A DNA stretch of 7,245 bases from JANLWK01 sp031364505 (GCA_031364505.1 JANLWK010000029.1:1-7245), one strand, 5' to 3'. Shown: positions 1 to 5,842, numbered from the stretch's first letter. Numbers and translations: made by a program. Notes: generated by a model from the sequence alone, not told the origin.

Positions 1-78
1 CCTGTGCTTGGTGTCGGCGGCCGCGGCGTCCCGCCCGGCGCGCACGCCGATCGTTTTGCCGATCAGTAACGACGCTTT
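1..78. other. left-edge segment of unclear content
   Basis: This edge lies beyond the stop of the minus-strand membrane protein. On the minus strand it does not continue as hydrophobic membrane sequence in any frame. On the plus strand one frame is open from the edge to a TAG at 80-82, which would overlap the minus-strand TAA at 79-81. It could be the tail of a convergent gene, but 26 codons cannot establish that. The sequence GCCGATC occurs twice about 12 bp apart near 47-65. No gene is claimed. Confidence 0.2.
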
Positions 79-786
79 TTAGAGCGCCGACAGCACGAGC
101 AGCGTCACCGGGCGCGCCACGCGCGTGGCGCCGAGCGGCTCGTCGCGCGAATCCTCGCCGGTCGCGCGCGCGACGAGGTACACGGGCAGCAGCACGACCG
201 ACTCCTTGCACATCAGCGCGGCCACGAAGCACGGCACGGCGATCGAGCGTTCCCGGCCCGAGCGCGAGACGAGCAGCAGTGTCGCGACGGCGAGGAGCCC
301 CGAGAGGATCTCACCGATACCCGAGACGGAATACAGCGCCGTGTAGATCGCGGGGTGCGTGCCGAACCACAACGCGCCCAGCATCGCGGCGAGCGGCGGC
401 ACGAACCGGCGGCAGGCGGCGTAGACCAGCGCCACCGTCGCGCCGTGCGCGGCGAGCGAGGCCACCCGGTACGGGAGCGGCGACAGCCCGGCGACACGCT
501 CCATGAGATCGAAGTAGAGCTGCCCCGAGATCCAGCGCCACGGGCCGGTGAGCGCGGGGAGCAGGCCACGGGCGCGCGCGAGACCGGTGAAATCGTCCTG
601 GGCGAAGAAGTAGGCGAGGACGCCGCGGAACACGACGAGTGCCGCGAGGACGGCGAGGCCGAGGAAGACGGCGTCCGCGGCGGTGATCCCCGGCACCGCG
701 GGGAAGGGCGTCGAGCGGGACGCCGCGGCTCGCGAGGAAGCCGCCTTACGCGAAGCGGCGGTGGAGCGTGCGGGCGCGCGTGCCAT
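79..786 (-). CDS. GT-C-like multi-pass membrane protein, apparently truncated
   Basis: This is a predicted inner-membrane protein of 235 residues. A basic, Ala/Ser-rich cytoplasmic N-terminus (1-30) precedes a hydrophobic helix (about 36-60). An outside loop follows with an acidic QDDF motif (63-66), the position of the catalytic acid in GT-C lipid-linked-sugar transferases. More hydrophobic segments lie at about 104-124, 129-150, 155-173 and 181-206, and C-K-E-S near 193-196 resembles the KE motif of PMT-type proteins. Family members are usually 450-700 residues, yet this one ends at TAA inside a hydrophobic run (TLLVLSAL), so it looks cut short by a frameshift, an assembly error or real decay. 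ATG at 786 is preferred; an in-frame GTG at 828 would add 14 residues but has no clear ribosome site. It starts 69 bp after aceA and may be read from the same transcript. The acceptor and sugar are unknown. Confidence 0.6.
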   Translation of the reverse strand: MARAPARSTAASRKAASSRAAASRSTPFPAVPGITAADAVFLGLAVLAALVVFRGVLAYFFAQDDFTGLARARGLLPALTGPWRWISGQLYFDLMERVAGLSPLPYRVASLAAHGATVALVYAACRRFVPPLAAMLGALWFGTHPAIYTALYSVSGIGEILSGLLAVATLLLVSRSGRERSIAVPCFVAALMCKESVVLLPVYLVARATGEDSRDEPLGATRVARPVTLLVLSAL

Positions 787-834
787 GGGGCCGCCACCAT
801 AGCCGAGGCACCCGCCGCGCGCACGCACCGCGCC

Positions 835-850
835 CCGGCGCTCGCGCCGG
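835..850 (-). terminator. GC hairpin after aceA, weak terminator candidate
   Basis: CCGGCG and CGCCGG form a perfect 6-bp stem around a CTCG loop, 5 bp past the aceA stop. No T-run follows on the minus strand, so it is not a convincing intrinsic terminator. It may instead stabilise the aceBA mRNA end or attenuate read-through into the membrane-protein gene. In DNA this GC-rich, a short stem like this can arise by chance. Confidence 0.25.
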
Positions 851-855
851 CGTGG

Positions 856-2136
856 CTAGAACTGGTGTTCTTCGGTCGAGCCGCGCAGGGCGGCCGTCGA
901 GTTCTCGCCGCCGCTCACGACCTGCGAGATCTCGTCGAAGTATCCCGTGCCGACGAACGCCTGGTGCTTGACGGCGGCGTAGCCGTCGGAGCGGCTGCTC
1001 TCGAACTCGCGATCCTGGAGCGTGGCGTAGGCCGCCATGCCGGACTCGCGGTAGCCGCACGCCAGCTCGTACATGCTCAGGTTCAGGGCGTGGAACCCGG
1101 CCAGCGTGACGAACTGGAACGCGTAACCGTACGTGCCGAGCGTCTGCTGGAAGCGCGCGATCGTTGCCGCGTCCAGCTTCGCCGACCAGTTGAACGACGG
1201 CGAGCAGTTGTAGGCGAGGGGCTTGCCCGGGAAGCGCGCGTGGATCGCCTCGGCGAAACGCTTCGCCTCGTCCAGGTCGGGCGTGGAGGTCTCGCACCAC
1301 AGCACGTCGGCGTAGGGCGCGTAGGCGAGGCCGCGCGCGATCGCCGCTTCGAGCCCGCCGCGGATCTCGAAGAAGCCTTCCGGCGTCCGGCTCCCGGTGA
1401 CGAACGCGCGGTCGCGCGTGTCGATGTCGCTCGTGAGCAGCGTCGCGCTGTTCGCGTCGGTGCGGGCGATGAGCACGGTCGGCACGTCCAGCAGGTCTGC
1501 GGCCAGCCGCGCCGAGACCAGCTTCTGCACGAATTCGCGCGTGGGCACGAGCACCTTGCCGCCCATGTGGCCGCACTTCTTGGCCGAGGCGAGCTGGTCC
1601 TCGAAGTGCACGCCCGCGGCCCCCGCCTCGATCATCGCCTTCATCAGCTCGAACGCGTTCAGGTCGCCGCCGAAGCCCGCCTCGGCGTCCGCGACGATTG
1701 GCGCGAACCAATCCCTCACGCGGCCGTCGCCGTTCATGTGCGCGACCTGGTCCGCGCGCGTGAGCGCGCGGTTGATGCGCGTCACCAGCGCCGGAACGCT
1801 GTCGCTCGGGTACAGGCTCTGGTCGGGATACGTCTGCCCGGCGAGGTTCGCGTCCGCCGCGACCTGCCAGCCGCTGCAGTAGATCGCGGCGAGTCCCGCC
1901 GCCACCTGCTGCACCGCCTGGTTGCCGGTGACGGCGCCGAGCGCGCGAACCGGCGCGGCATGCGCCATCGCGTTCCACAGCGCCGTCGCGCCGTGCCGCG
2001 CGAGCGTGTGCTCGACGACGATCGTGCCCCGCAGGCGCACGACGTCTTCGGCGGCGTAGGGGCGGGTGACGCCCTTCCAGCGGGGATCGGACGTCCAGGA
2101 CGTCCGGAGCTCGTCGGCGCTGCGCGATGAGGACAT
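856..2136 (-). CDS. aceA: isocitrate lyase
   Basis: It cleaves isocitrate to succinate and glyoxylate, the first step of the glyoxylate shunt, in the cytoplasm as a Mg-dependent tetramer. The protein has 426 residues, close to the usual 425-435 of bacterial enzymes. Visible family marks are SGWQVAAD (88-95), QTYPDQSLYP (101-110), the acidic metal-site stretch VADAEAGFGG (148-157), the active-site loop KKCGH (186-190, catalytic Cys188) followed by MGGKVLVPT, WCETSTPD (280-287) and NCSPSFNW (310-317). The C-terminus GSTEEHQF is typical of the mobile tail that closes the active site. All key residues are present, so it should be active. ATG at 2136 is supported by CAGGAGC about 4 bp upstream. 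It is second in the operon, 47 bp after aceB. Long frames on the opposite strand here are codon-bias shadows. Confidence 0.97.
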   Translation of the reverse strand: MSSSRSADELRTSWTSDPRWKGVTRPYAAEDVVRLRGTIVVEHTLARHGATALWNAMAHAAPVRALGAVTGNQAVQQVAAGLAAIYCSGWQVAADANLAGQTYPDQSLYPSDSVPALVTRINRALTRADQVAHMNGDGRVRDWFAPIVADAEAGFGGDLNAFELMKAMIEAGAAGVHFEDQLASAKKCGHMGGKVLVPTREFVQKLVSARLAADLLDVPTVLIARTDANSATLLTSDIDTRDRAFVTGSRTPEGFFEIRGGLEAAIARGLAYAPYADVLWCETSTPDLDEAKRFAEAIHARFPGKPLAYNCSPSFNWSAKLDAATIARFQQTLGTYGYAFQFVTLAGFHALNLSMYELACGYRESGMAAYATLQDREFESSRSDGYAAVKHQAFVGTGYFDEISQVVSGGENSTAALRGSTEEHQF

Positions 2137-2183
2137 GCGGTGCTCCTGTAGGGTCGAGGCTCGGAATTCGGACCGTGTCGTGG

Positions 2184-3746
2184 CTAGATCGGATTGAACT
2201 GTCCCTGCTGGATCATCGATTCGCTCAGGCGTCGCGCCTCGCGAAACGTCGCTTCGTCTCCGGCGTCCCTGAGCGCCGACCGCTCGCCCAGCAGCCGCTC
2301 GAGTTCCTCGTCGAACACCCGCGTCAGCAGCGCCTCGTCGTGGCGGACGGTGCGATCGCCGTCCGTGACGGCCAGGCGGTCGGCGTGACGCACCCGCTGC
2401 GCCAGCATCAGCCGGTAGATGCGGTCGGTCGCCAGGTCTTCCATGTAGCCGTCGAGCAGGCTCGCCCCGCGGCCGTTGAGTACGCCGTTCCGGTACCGGA
2501 TCGCCGTGCGCACCGCGGCGCGCGTTCCGTCGAGCGTGCGCCGCCCGACGCCATCGGGCCGCGGACGCAGGTCCGGATACCGCTCGACGCCGTCGGGCCG
2601 CCGCATGCCCTGGTTCGGGGCCGGGAACTGGCCCACGGCGATCGCGTTCTGATCGGGGTGGCCGGTCCAGGCGCCGTCCATCAGGCAGGCGGCCTCGTTG
2701 CGCTTGTCGCTCTCCAGCACCGCGAGGGCCCGCCCATTGATTTCGGCATCTTCGCGGCTCGGGTACAGCGCCGTCATTCCACCGATCGCCAGCGCGCCGC
2801 GGCGGTGGCAGAGGTCCACCATCAGGTGGCGCAGCCGCTGGAAGAACGGCACGTCGTGCGGAATCGTGTTGCGGTCCGGGAACACCCACTCGGGGTCGGC
2901 GAGGACGAAGTGGATGAGGCTCGCCATGTAGTCCCAACGCCCGAGGTTCAGCCCCAGGATGTGGTCGCGGAGGTGGTAGAGGAACTCCTCCATCTGGTAG
3001 GCCATCGGGTGCGATTCGACCAGGGCCATGCAGCGGATCGCGTGCGGCTCCCAGCCCCGGGCGCGAGCGATCGCCTGGAATACATCGCGCCACCAGAGGG
3101 CCTCATCGGCCGACTCCGATTTCGGAATGTAGATGCACAGCGGGTGGCGGAGCGATTCCCATTCGAGGCTGTGCGTGAGCAGTGCCAGGTCGAACAGCGA
3201 GGCCGGCGTCACCACGCCGTCCGGCAGCACGCCCGCCTGGGCGAGGTGGAGCCCGCGGACGCGATTCCACAGCACGGTCGGCGACGGCTCGATGCCGACG
3301 CGCCGCCCGCGCTTGCGGTCCTCGTACGTGAGCGCGCCCGCCAGCGCGGCGTGGATGTTGGCCACCCCCTCCATCAGGCGGGGCCACTGGTTTGCCATCG
3401 AGTCCTCGAGGTCGAGCATCACGCCCGGGGCACCCGAGTTCATCATCTTGACGACCAGCTCGGCGTCGTCGGCGGGACCCGTCATCTGGTTGCGCTGATC
3501 CTGGGCCCAGGCGGGCAGCTCGATGCGCCACTCGAGCCGCGCTGCGTCCGACGGCGGGAGGTGGTCCGGCAGGCGGCCGCGATGAGCCCCGGCGAGCGCC
3601 ACCTCGCGGTGCGCGGCCAGCTCGTGCCGGCGCTCCGCGAAGGCCGCGTGGAGCGGCAGGTAGTACTCGAGGAAGCCGGCCGGCAGGTCCCGGTCGGGCG
3701 TGAACCCCGCGGGCGGATGGTTCATCCGTGAATCGGCGGTGATCAT
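2184..3746 (-). CDS. aceB: malate synthase (A-type)
   Basis: It condenses glyoxylate with acetyl-CoA to malate and CoA, the second step of the glyoxylate shunt, in the cytoplasm. The protein has 520 residues, near the 530 of A-type enzymes and well short of the ~720 of G-type. The expected catalytic residues appear in order: VRGLHL (163-168) with the glyoxylate-binding Arg164; ALVES (241-245) with Mg ligand Glu244; RDHILGLNLGRWDY (260-273) with Mg ligand Asp272; MDGAWTGHP (356-364); and GYMEDLAT (433-440) with the catalytic base Asp437. MLDLEDS (110-116) is another family mark. The C-terminal part (about 438-510) fits the helical cap. ATG at 3746 follows GGGGAG at a 4-bp gap; an in-frame ATG at 3725 has a poorer site. 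It is first in the aceB-aceA operon, the gene order found in many bacteria. Roles of individual residues are taken from the known family. Confidence 0.95.
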   Translation of the reverse strand: MITADSRMNHPPAGFTPDRDLPAGFLEYYLPLHAAFAERRHELAAHREVALAGAHRGRLPDHLPPSDAARLEWRIELPAWAQDQRNQMTGPADDAELVVKMMNSGAPGVMLDLEDSMANQWPRLMEGVANIHAALAGALTYEDRKRGRRVGIEPSPTVLWNRVRGLHLAQAGVLPDGVVTPASLFDLALLTHSLEWESLRHPLCIYIPKSESADEALWWRDVFQAIARARGWEPHAIRCMALVESHPMAYQMEEFLYHLRDHILGLNLGRWDYMASLIHFVLADPEWVFPDRNTIPHDVPFFQRLRHLMVDLCHRRGALAIGGMTALYPSREDAEINGRALAVLESDKRNEAACLMDGAWTGHPDQNAIAVGQFPAPNQGMRRPDGVERYPDLRPRPDGVGRRTLDGTRAAVRTAIRYRNGVLNGRGASLLDGYMEDLATDRIYRLMLAQRVRHADRLAVTDGDRTVRHDEALLTRVFDEELERLLGERSALRDAGDEATFREARRLSESMIQQGQFNPI

Positions 3747-3818
3747 GATGCTCCCCAGCGATCCCCATGGTTCATGTCTCGGCCCACGCGCGATCCCGTG
3801 CCTCGGGGCCGCCCGGTG

Positions 3819-3847
3819 GTTATCGGCGATGCGGGCCGCGGGCGCAA
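3819..3847 (-). promoter_or_regulatory. candidate aceBA promoter
   Basis: Read on the minus strand, TTGCGC and GATAAC are separated by exactly 17 bp (3/6 and 4/6 matches to sigma-70 consensus). Transcription would begin near 3812, giving a leader of about 65 nt before the aceB ATG. The match is modest, but the spacing is ideal and the site lies at the right distance. The -35 sits between the arms of a 9-bp dyad, which suggests control by a DNA-binding protein. Confidence 0.4.
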
Positions 3848-3860
3848 GCGAGCGGCCCGC
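3831..3860. repeat. 9-bp inverted repeat flanking the putative aceBA -35
   Basis: GCGGGCCGC (3831-3839) and GCGGCCCGC (3852-3860) are perfect reverse complements around a 12-bp centre that holds the putative -35 hexamer of aceBA. As DNA this could be an operator for a dimeric regulator; as RNA it would be a strong hairpin. The arms contain only G and C, so chance is a real alternative in this background. Confidence 0.4.
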
Positions 3861-3888
3861 GGGGCCCGTAGGGGCCCATGGGGGGCCC
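3861..3888. repeat. three helically phased GGGGCCC repeats
   Basis: GGGGCCC occurs at 3861-3867, 3871-3877 and 3882-3888, so starts are 10 and 11 bp apart, one helical turn each. The sites share one DNA face and lie directly upstream of the dyad and putative aceBA promoter, about 50-75 bp before its predicted start point, where activators or cooperative repressors often bind. The core GGGCCC is itself palindromic. No regulator can be named. Confidence 0.4.
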
Positions 3889-4157
3889 GCAGTCCCGCCG
3901 GGCGGCGGCGTCGGAGAAGGCGACGAAACCGCTCCCGGGACGGCGCCCCGAGCGACGACTCGCGTTCCGCACGCTGGATGGCCGCGGCCCCGCGGGGCGC
4001 CCGATCCCAGGCCCGGCGCATGCGGAACGCGGTCTTCCCGGCGCGCGCCGGATGGGCGCCCTGCGCGGAACCCGGCGCGGCCGTGCGCGGCACCACGCGC
4101 CGCCCGGCGTCACGAATGGCGCGCAACGCGACGCGCGTGGGCGCAGTGTCATGCGCA

Positions 4158-4173
4158 CGTCCGCTCGCGGACG
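4158..4173. repeat. short perfect hairpin at the edge of the lower-GC promoter zone
   Basis: CGTCCG and CGGACG form a 6-bp stem around a CTCG loop. The loop is the same as in the hairpin after aceA. It marks the change from very GC-rich DNA to lower-GC DNA. No function can be assigned; it is small enough to be chance. Confidence 0.25.
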
Positions 4174-4212
4174 AATCGACAAACGCATGTTGTAAATGCC
4201 GCGCACGCATAC

Positions 4213-4237
4213 GGGAATTACTTCCCAATTTCTTGGG
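4213..4237. repeat. two overlapping palindromes sharing a CCC core
   Basis: GGGAA-TTAC-TTCCC (4213-4226) and CCCAA-TTTC-TTGGG (4224-4237) are each perfect 5-bp inverted repeats with 4-nt centres, and they share the bases CCC at 4224-4226. As DNA they resemble two overlapping operator half-site pairs about 30 bp upstream of the plus-strand -35. As RNA the two hairpins would exclude each other. They lie in a lower-GC stretch, which makes them less likely to be GC-driven chance. Confidence 0.4.
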
Positions 4238-4266
4238 CGCGCGAACGTGATACGCGCGCGCATTCG

Positions 4267-4296
4267 TTGACATTACACGCGTTGCGTCAATGGTAT
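4267..4296 (+). promoter_or_regulatory. sigma-70-type promoter of the cysteine-rich small protein
   Basis: A perfect TTGACA (4267-4272) is followed after 18 bp by TGGTAT (4291-4296, 3/6). The start point would be near 4303, leaving a leader of about 56 nt. TTGAC at 4267-4271 and GTCAA at 4286-4290 are an inverted repeat with a 14-bp centre, so a dimeric regulator could cover the -35 and spacer. The -35 is strong and the -10 weak. Confidence 0.5.
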
Positions 4297-4305
4297 GGAA
4301 ACTGC

Positions 4306-4332
4306 GAAGTGTTTCCGTCACGGAGATACTTC
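4306..4332 (+). promoter_or_regulatory. leader RNA hairpin before the cysteine-rich gene
   Basis: GAAGT (4306-4310) pairs with ACTTC (4328-4332), and inside it TCCG (4314-4317) pairs with CGGA (4321-4324) around a TCA loop; a symmetric 3x3 internal loop joins the stems. It starts a few bases after the predicted transcription start, so it would cap the 5' end of the mRNA, as mRNA-stabilising hairpins do. It does not cover the ribosome site at 4350-4354. Confidence 0.35.
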
Positions 4333-4358
4333 ATCCCGTCCATCCAACCGGAGGCATC

Positions 4359-4736
4359 ATGCCGAACAACGCGCGCCGTCAAGGCGGAAATCGTCGAGGA
4401 GTCCGGATGCTCGCCATGGCTGCGGCGCTCGGGCTCGCCACCTTCACTCTCTCCCAGTGCCGCCTCGTGAACGACAGCATCACCGGCGTGGACGTCGGTT
4501 CCGGCCGGCTGTCCGGTCGTTCCACCTGCAAGAAGGCGTGCGAGGAGACCTTCAAGGCGCGGATGAAGGCGGAGGACGACCGGTTCAAGGACGCCAAGCG
4601 TGCCTGCGGCTCGAACAAGGACTGCAAGAAGGCGGCGGAAGACTCGCACAAGGCCATCGAAGAGGGCATCAAGGACGACAAGGAGAAGTGCAAGAAGGGC
4701 TGCTACAACGAGGGCAGCGGCAACGGCGGCCGGTAG
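4359..4736 (+). CDS. small exported cysteine-rich helical-hairpin protein
   Basis: The function is not recognised. The 125-residue product starts at an ATG preceded by GGAGG at a 4-bp gap. A basic N-region with six Arg (1-16) and a hydrophobic helix (17-32) form a signal or anchor, followed by LSQC with Cys34. The rest is hydrophilic and rich in Lys, Glu and Asp. Six cysteines at 57, 61, 83, 89, 111 and 115 are mirror-symmetric about Asn86, and 57-83 and 89-115 are equal 27-residue blocks that both begin CKKA. This predicts two antiparallel helices joined by a tight turn (GSNKD), with disulfides 57-115, 61-111 and 83-89. The CX3C pairs recall twin-CX3C helical hairpins, but homology to those eukaryotic proteins is not implied. 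The odd seventh cysteine, Cys34, could be lipidated, although Gln before it is not a standard lipobox residue. It is a single-gene unit with its own promoter and terminator. It likely acts in the periplasm or at the outer envelope. Confidence 0.8.
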   Translation: MPNNARRQGGNRRGVRMLAMAAALGLATFTLSQCRLVNDSITGVDVGSGRLSGRSTCKKACEETFKARMKAEDDRFKDAKRACGSNKDCKKAAEDSHKAIEEGIKDDKEKCKKGCYNEGSGNGGR

Positions 4737-4750
4737 ACCTCGCTCCCCTG

Positions 4751-4787
4751 AAAACACAACGGGCCCGGCTCACGCCGGGCCCGTTTT
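4751..4787. terminator. bidirectional intrinsic terminator between convergent genes
   Basis: ACGGGCCCGGC (4759-4769) and GCCGGGCCCGT (4774-4784) form a perfect 11-bp stem around a TCAC loop. TTTT follows on the plus strand and AAAA precedes at 4751-4754, giving a U-rich tail in the other direction too. It lies 15 bp after the cysteine-rich gene and just past the SPOR gene stop, so it can end both transcripts. Confidence 0.9.
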
Positions 4788-4808
4788 CGCACCGTCTCGC
4801 CGGCCGGA

Positions 4809-5477
4809 TCAGCCGCCCGACTTGAGCTTGATGACGTGGGCTTCGCGGATCGCCTGGCTGACGATCAGGGCGTTCGCCTTCTTCTCCGCCTCGGCCTTGC
4901 TCGAGAACTCGCCGAGCACGACCCGATAGGACGTCACGCCCCCGTCCGAGACGGGCGTCACCTTCGCCGTCAGGCCGGTCGAGCCCTGGAGTTTCGTCTG
5001 CTCGGCGTTCGCGCGGTCCTGGTTCAGGAACGTTCCGACGTCGATGCCGAACTTGCTCGGGGGAGGCGGAGGGGTGGCCGCGGCGCCACCGGCTGCCGCC
5101 GTCGCGCCGCCCGGCGCCGCTGCCGCCTTCGGGGGCGTCTTCGGCGCGAACTTCTTGAGCGAGTCCTGGCGCGCGGCGAACACGGAGTCCTCGGTCGCCT
5201 TCGAGATCGAATCCGCCTGCGCCTGTTCGGCGGCCGCCTTCGCCGTCGCCTCGGCCTTGGTCTTCTCCTCGGTCTTCGACTTCTGATAGGACACGAAGAA
5301 CAGCCCGCCGAGTACGAGGATGCCGACGGCCATCACGACCGCGATGATGTTCGCGACGTTCGATTTCGGTTCTTCGAGCTCGTCGTCCTCGAAGCGCATC
5401 TTGCTGCGCAGCGTCGGCGGAAGGTTGCTCCGGCTGTCGCCGCTTCCGGGCGGCTTTGGATTCTCGGGTCGATCCAC
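4809..5477 (-). CDS. SPOR-domain membrane protein
   Basis: This is a single-pass inner-membrane protein of 222 residues with the usual SPOR layout. A short charged cytoplasmic N-terminus (1-40) is followed by one membrane helix (about 41-63), a Lys/Glu/Ala-rich, probably coiled-coil stretch (66-108), and a flexible Ala/Pro/Gly linker with a run of five prolines (111-140). A C-terminal SPOR fold spans about 142-219, from KFGIDVGTF through YRVVLGEFSSKAEAEKKANAL to HVIKL. SPOR domains bind glycan strands lacking stem peptides and bring proteins to the division septum, so a role in cell division or wall remodelling is inferred. The start is GTG at 5477, supported by GAGGAG 8 bp upstream; the next in-frame ATG (residue 27) would remove part of the cytoplasmic tail. 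It is monocistronic, with a promoter at 5580-5608. Confidence 0.88.
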   Translation of the reverse strand: MDRPENPKPPGSGDSRSNLPPTLRSKMRFEDDELEEPKSNVANIIAVVMAVGILVLGGLFFVSYQKSKTEEKTKAEATAKAAAEQAQADSISKATEDSVFAARQDSLKKFAPKTPPKAAAAPGGATAAAGGAAATPPPPPSKFGIDVGTFLNQDRANAEQTKLQGSTGLTAKVTPVSDGGVTSYRVVLGEFSSKAEAEKKANALIVSQAIREAHVIKLKSGG

Positions 5478-5579
5478 GATTTTGGCTCCTCGATCAGAAC
5501 GCGCACCGCGGCGGATCCACTCCGCGCGCGGGTCGCGACGATGGTCCCGGTCGAACGCGCACCCTCACGTCGGCCGAGG

Positions 5580-5608
5580 AATATCACCCACCGGCGAGAG
5601 CGTGGCAA
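5580..5608 (-). promoter_or_regulatory. promoter of the SPOR-domain gene
   Basis: On the minus strand TTGCCA (5/6) and GATATT (4/6) are spaced by exactly 17 bp. Transcription would begin near 5573, leaving a leader of about 95 nt. This is the best minus-strand sigma-70 match in the 365-bp divergent spacer between the SPOR gene and the cold-shock gene. Confidence 0.55.
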
Positions 5609-5703
5609 GCGCTCCGTTACCGGCCGGCGGACTGGACAACCAGGACCCATTCTGGCACCATCTTTCGCGTCTTCGATTGGCAGGTGATGTGCTGTTCGCC
5701 TTC

Positions 5704-5731
5704 TATCCGCCAGGGACTTCTCTGGCGGATA
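5704..5731 (+). promoter_or_regulatory. 10-bp inverted repeat in the cold-shock gene upstream region
   Basis: TATCCGCCAG (5704-5713) and CTGGCGGATA (5722-5731) are perfect reverse complements; inner G-U and G-C pairs can extend the stem to 12 bp with an ACTT loop. It ends 111 bp before the cold-shock start codon. It may be a leader hairpin, a weak terminator (ATTGTTTG follows) or a DNA operator; a -10-like GATATT overlaps its right arm but has no -35 partner. Long structured leaders are known to control cold-shock mRNAs in other bacteria. Confidence 0.5.
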
Positions 5732-5807
5732 TTGTTTGCGGGCCGTCTCGCGATCGAAGTATCGGTCAAGTGGACCGGGCGCGGCCGCCGCGTGAAGGCG
5801 GATGAGT

Positions 5808-5824
5808 TGGGGGTGCTGCCCCCA
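5808..5824 (+). promoter_or_regulatory. hairpin just before the cold-shock ribosome site
   Basis: TGGGGG (5808-5813) pairs with CCCCCA (5819-5824) around TGCTG, 6 nt before the AAGGAG ribosome site (5831-5836). It leaves the ribosome site free, so it may protect or present it rather than hide it. Temperature effects are inference only. Confidence 0.4.
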
Positions 5825-5842
5825 GGATTCAAGGAGTTTCAA

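Larger units (their letters stand above)
3747..4266. other. non-coding divergent region upstream of aceBA
   Basis: No convincing gene lies here. Frames open on both strands across 3780-4250 translate to Arg/Ala/Pro-rich, low-complexity sequence without domains, membrane segments or good ribosome sites. About 3790-4150 is very GC-rich with many short self-complementary runs; about 4170-4360 is clearly lower in GC, as expected for promoter DNA. The region separates divergent aceB and the small cysteine-rich gene and contains the control elements listed separately. A degraded gene or an unrecognised small RNA cannot be excluded. Confidence 0.6.

Noticed and set aside
355..2130. 591-codon plus-strand open frame opposite aceA
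   Set aside because: It is antisense to a full, motif-complete isocitrate lyase; the translation is Arg/Ala/Val/Glu-rich without domains, as expected from high third-position GC on the other strand.
856..3093. 745-codon minus-strand frame suggesting a long fusion ahead of isocitrate lyase
   Set aside because: The first 319 residues are an out-of-frame reading of aceB. The true aceA start at 2136 has a good ribosome site and gives the family length.
2127..3731. 534-codon plus-strand open frame opposite aceB
   Set aside because: It is antisense to a complete malate synthase, with the same composition artefact and no recognisable domain.
3774..4250. Open frames on both strands in the aceB upstream region
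   Set aside because: All are Arg/Pro/Ala-rich, low in complexity, without ribosome sites or domains, and several overlap at similar length, which marks them as composition artefacts.
4386..4410. Tat-type signal in the cysteine-rich protein (RR at residues 12-13)
   Set aside because: The residues around RR do not fit the S/T-R-R-x-F-L-K pattern; a Sec or lipoprotein signal explains the segment better.
5652..5667. TGGCAC with a following TTTCGC, resembling a sigma-54 promoter before csp
   Set aside because: The -12 GC dinucleotide is one base too far from the -24 GG, and the TTGC element is not intact.
5677..5706. TTGGCA-18 bp-TTCTAT as a csp promoter
   Set aside because: The -10 match is weak, and the implied start point would fall inside the left arm of the perfect inverted repeat at 5704-5731; kept only as a possibility.
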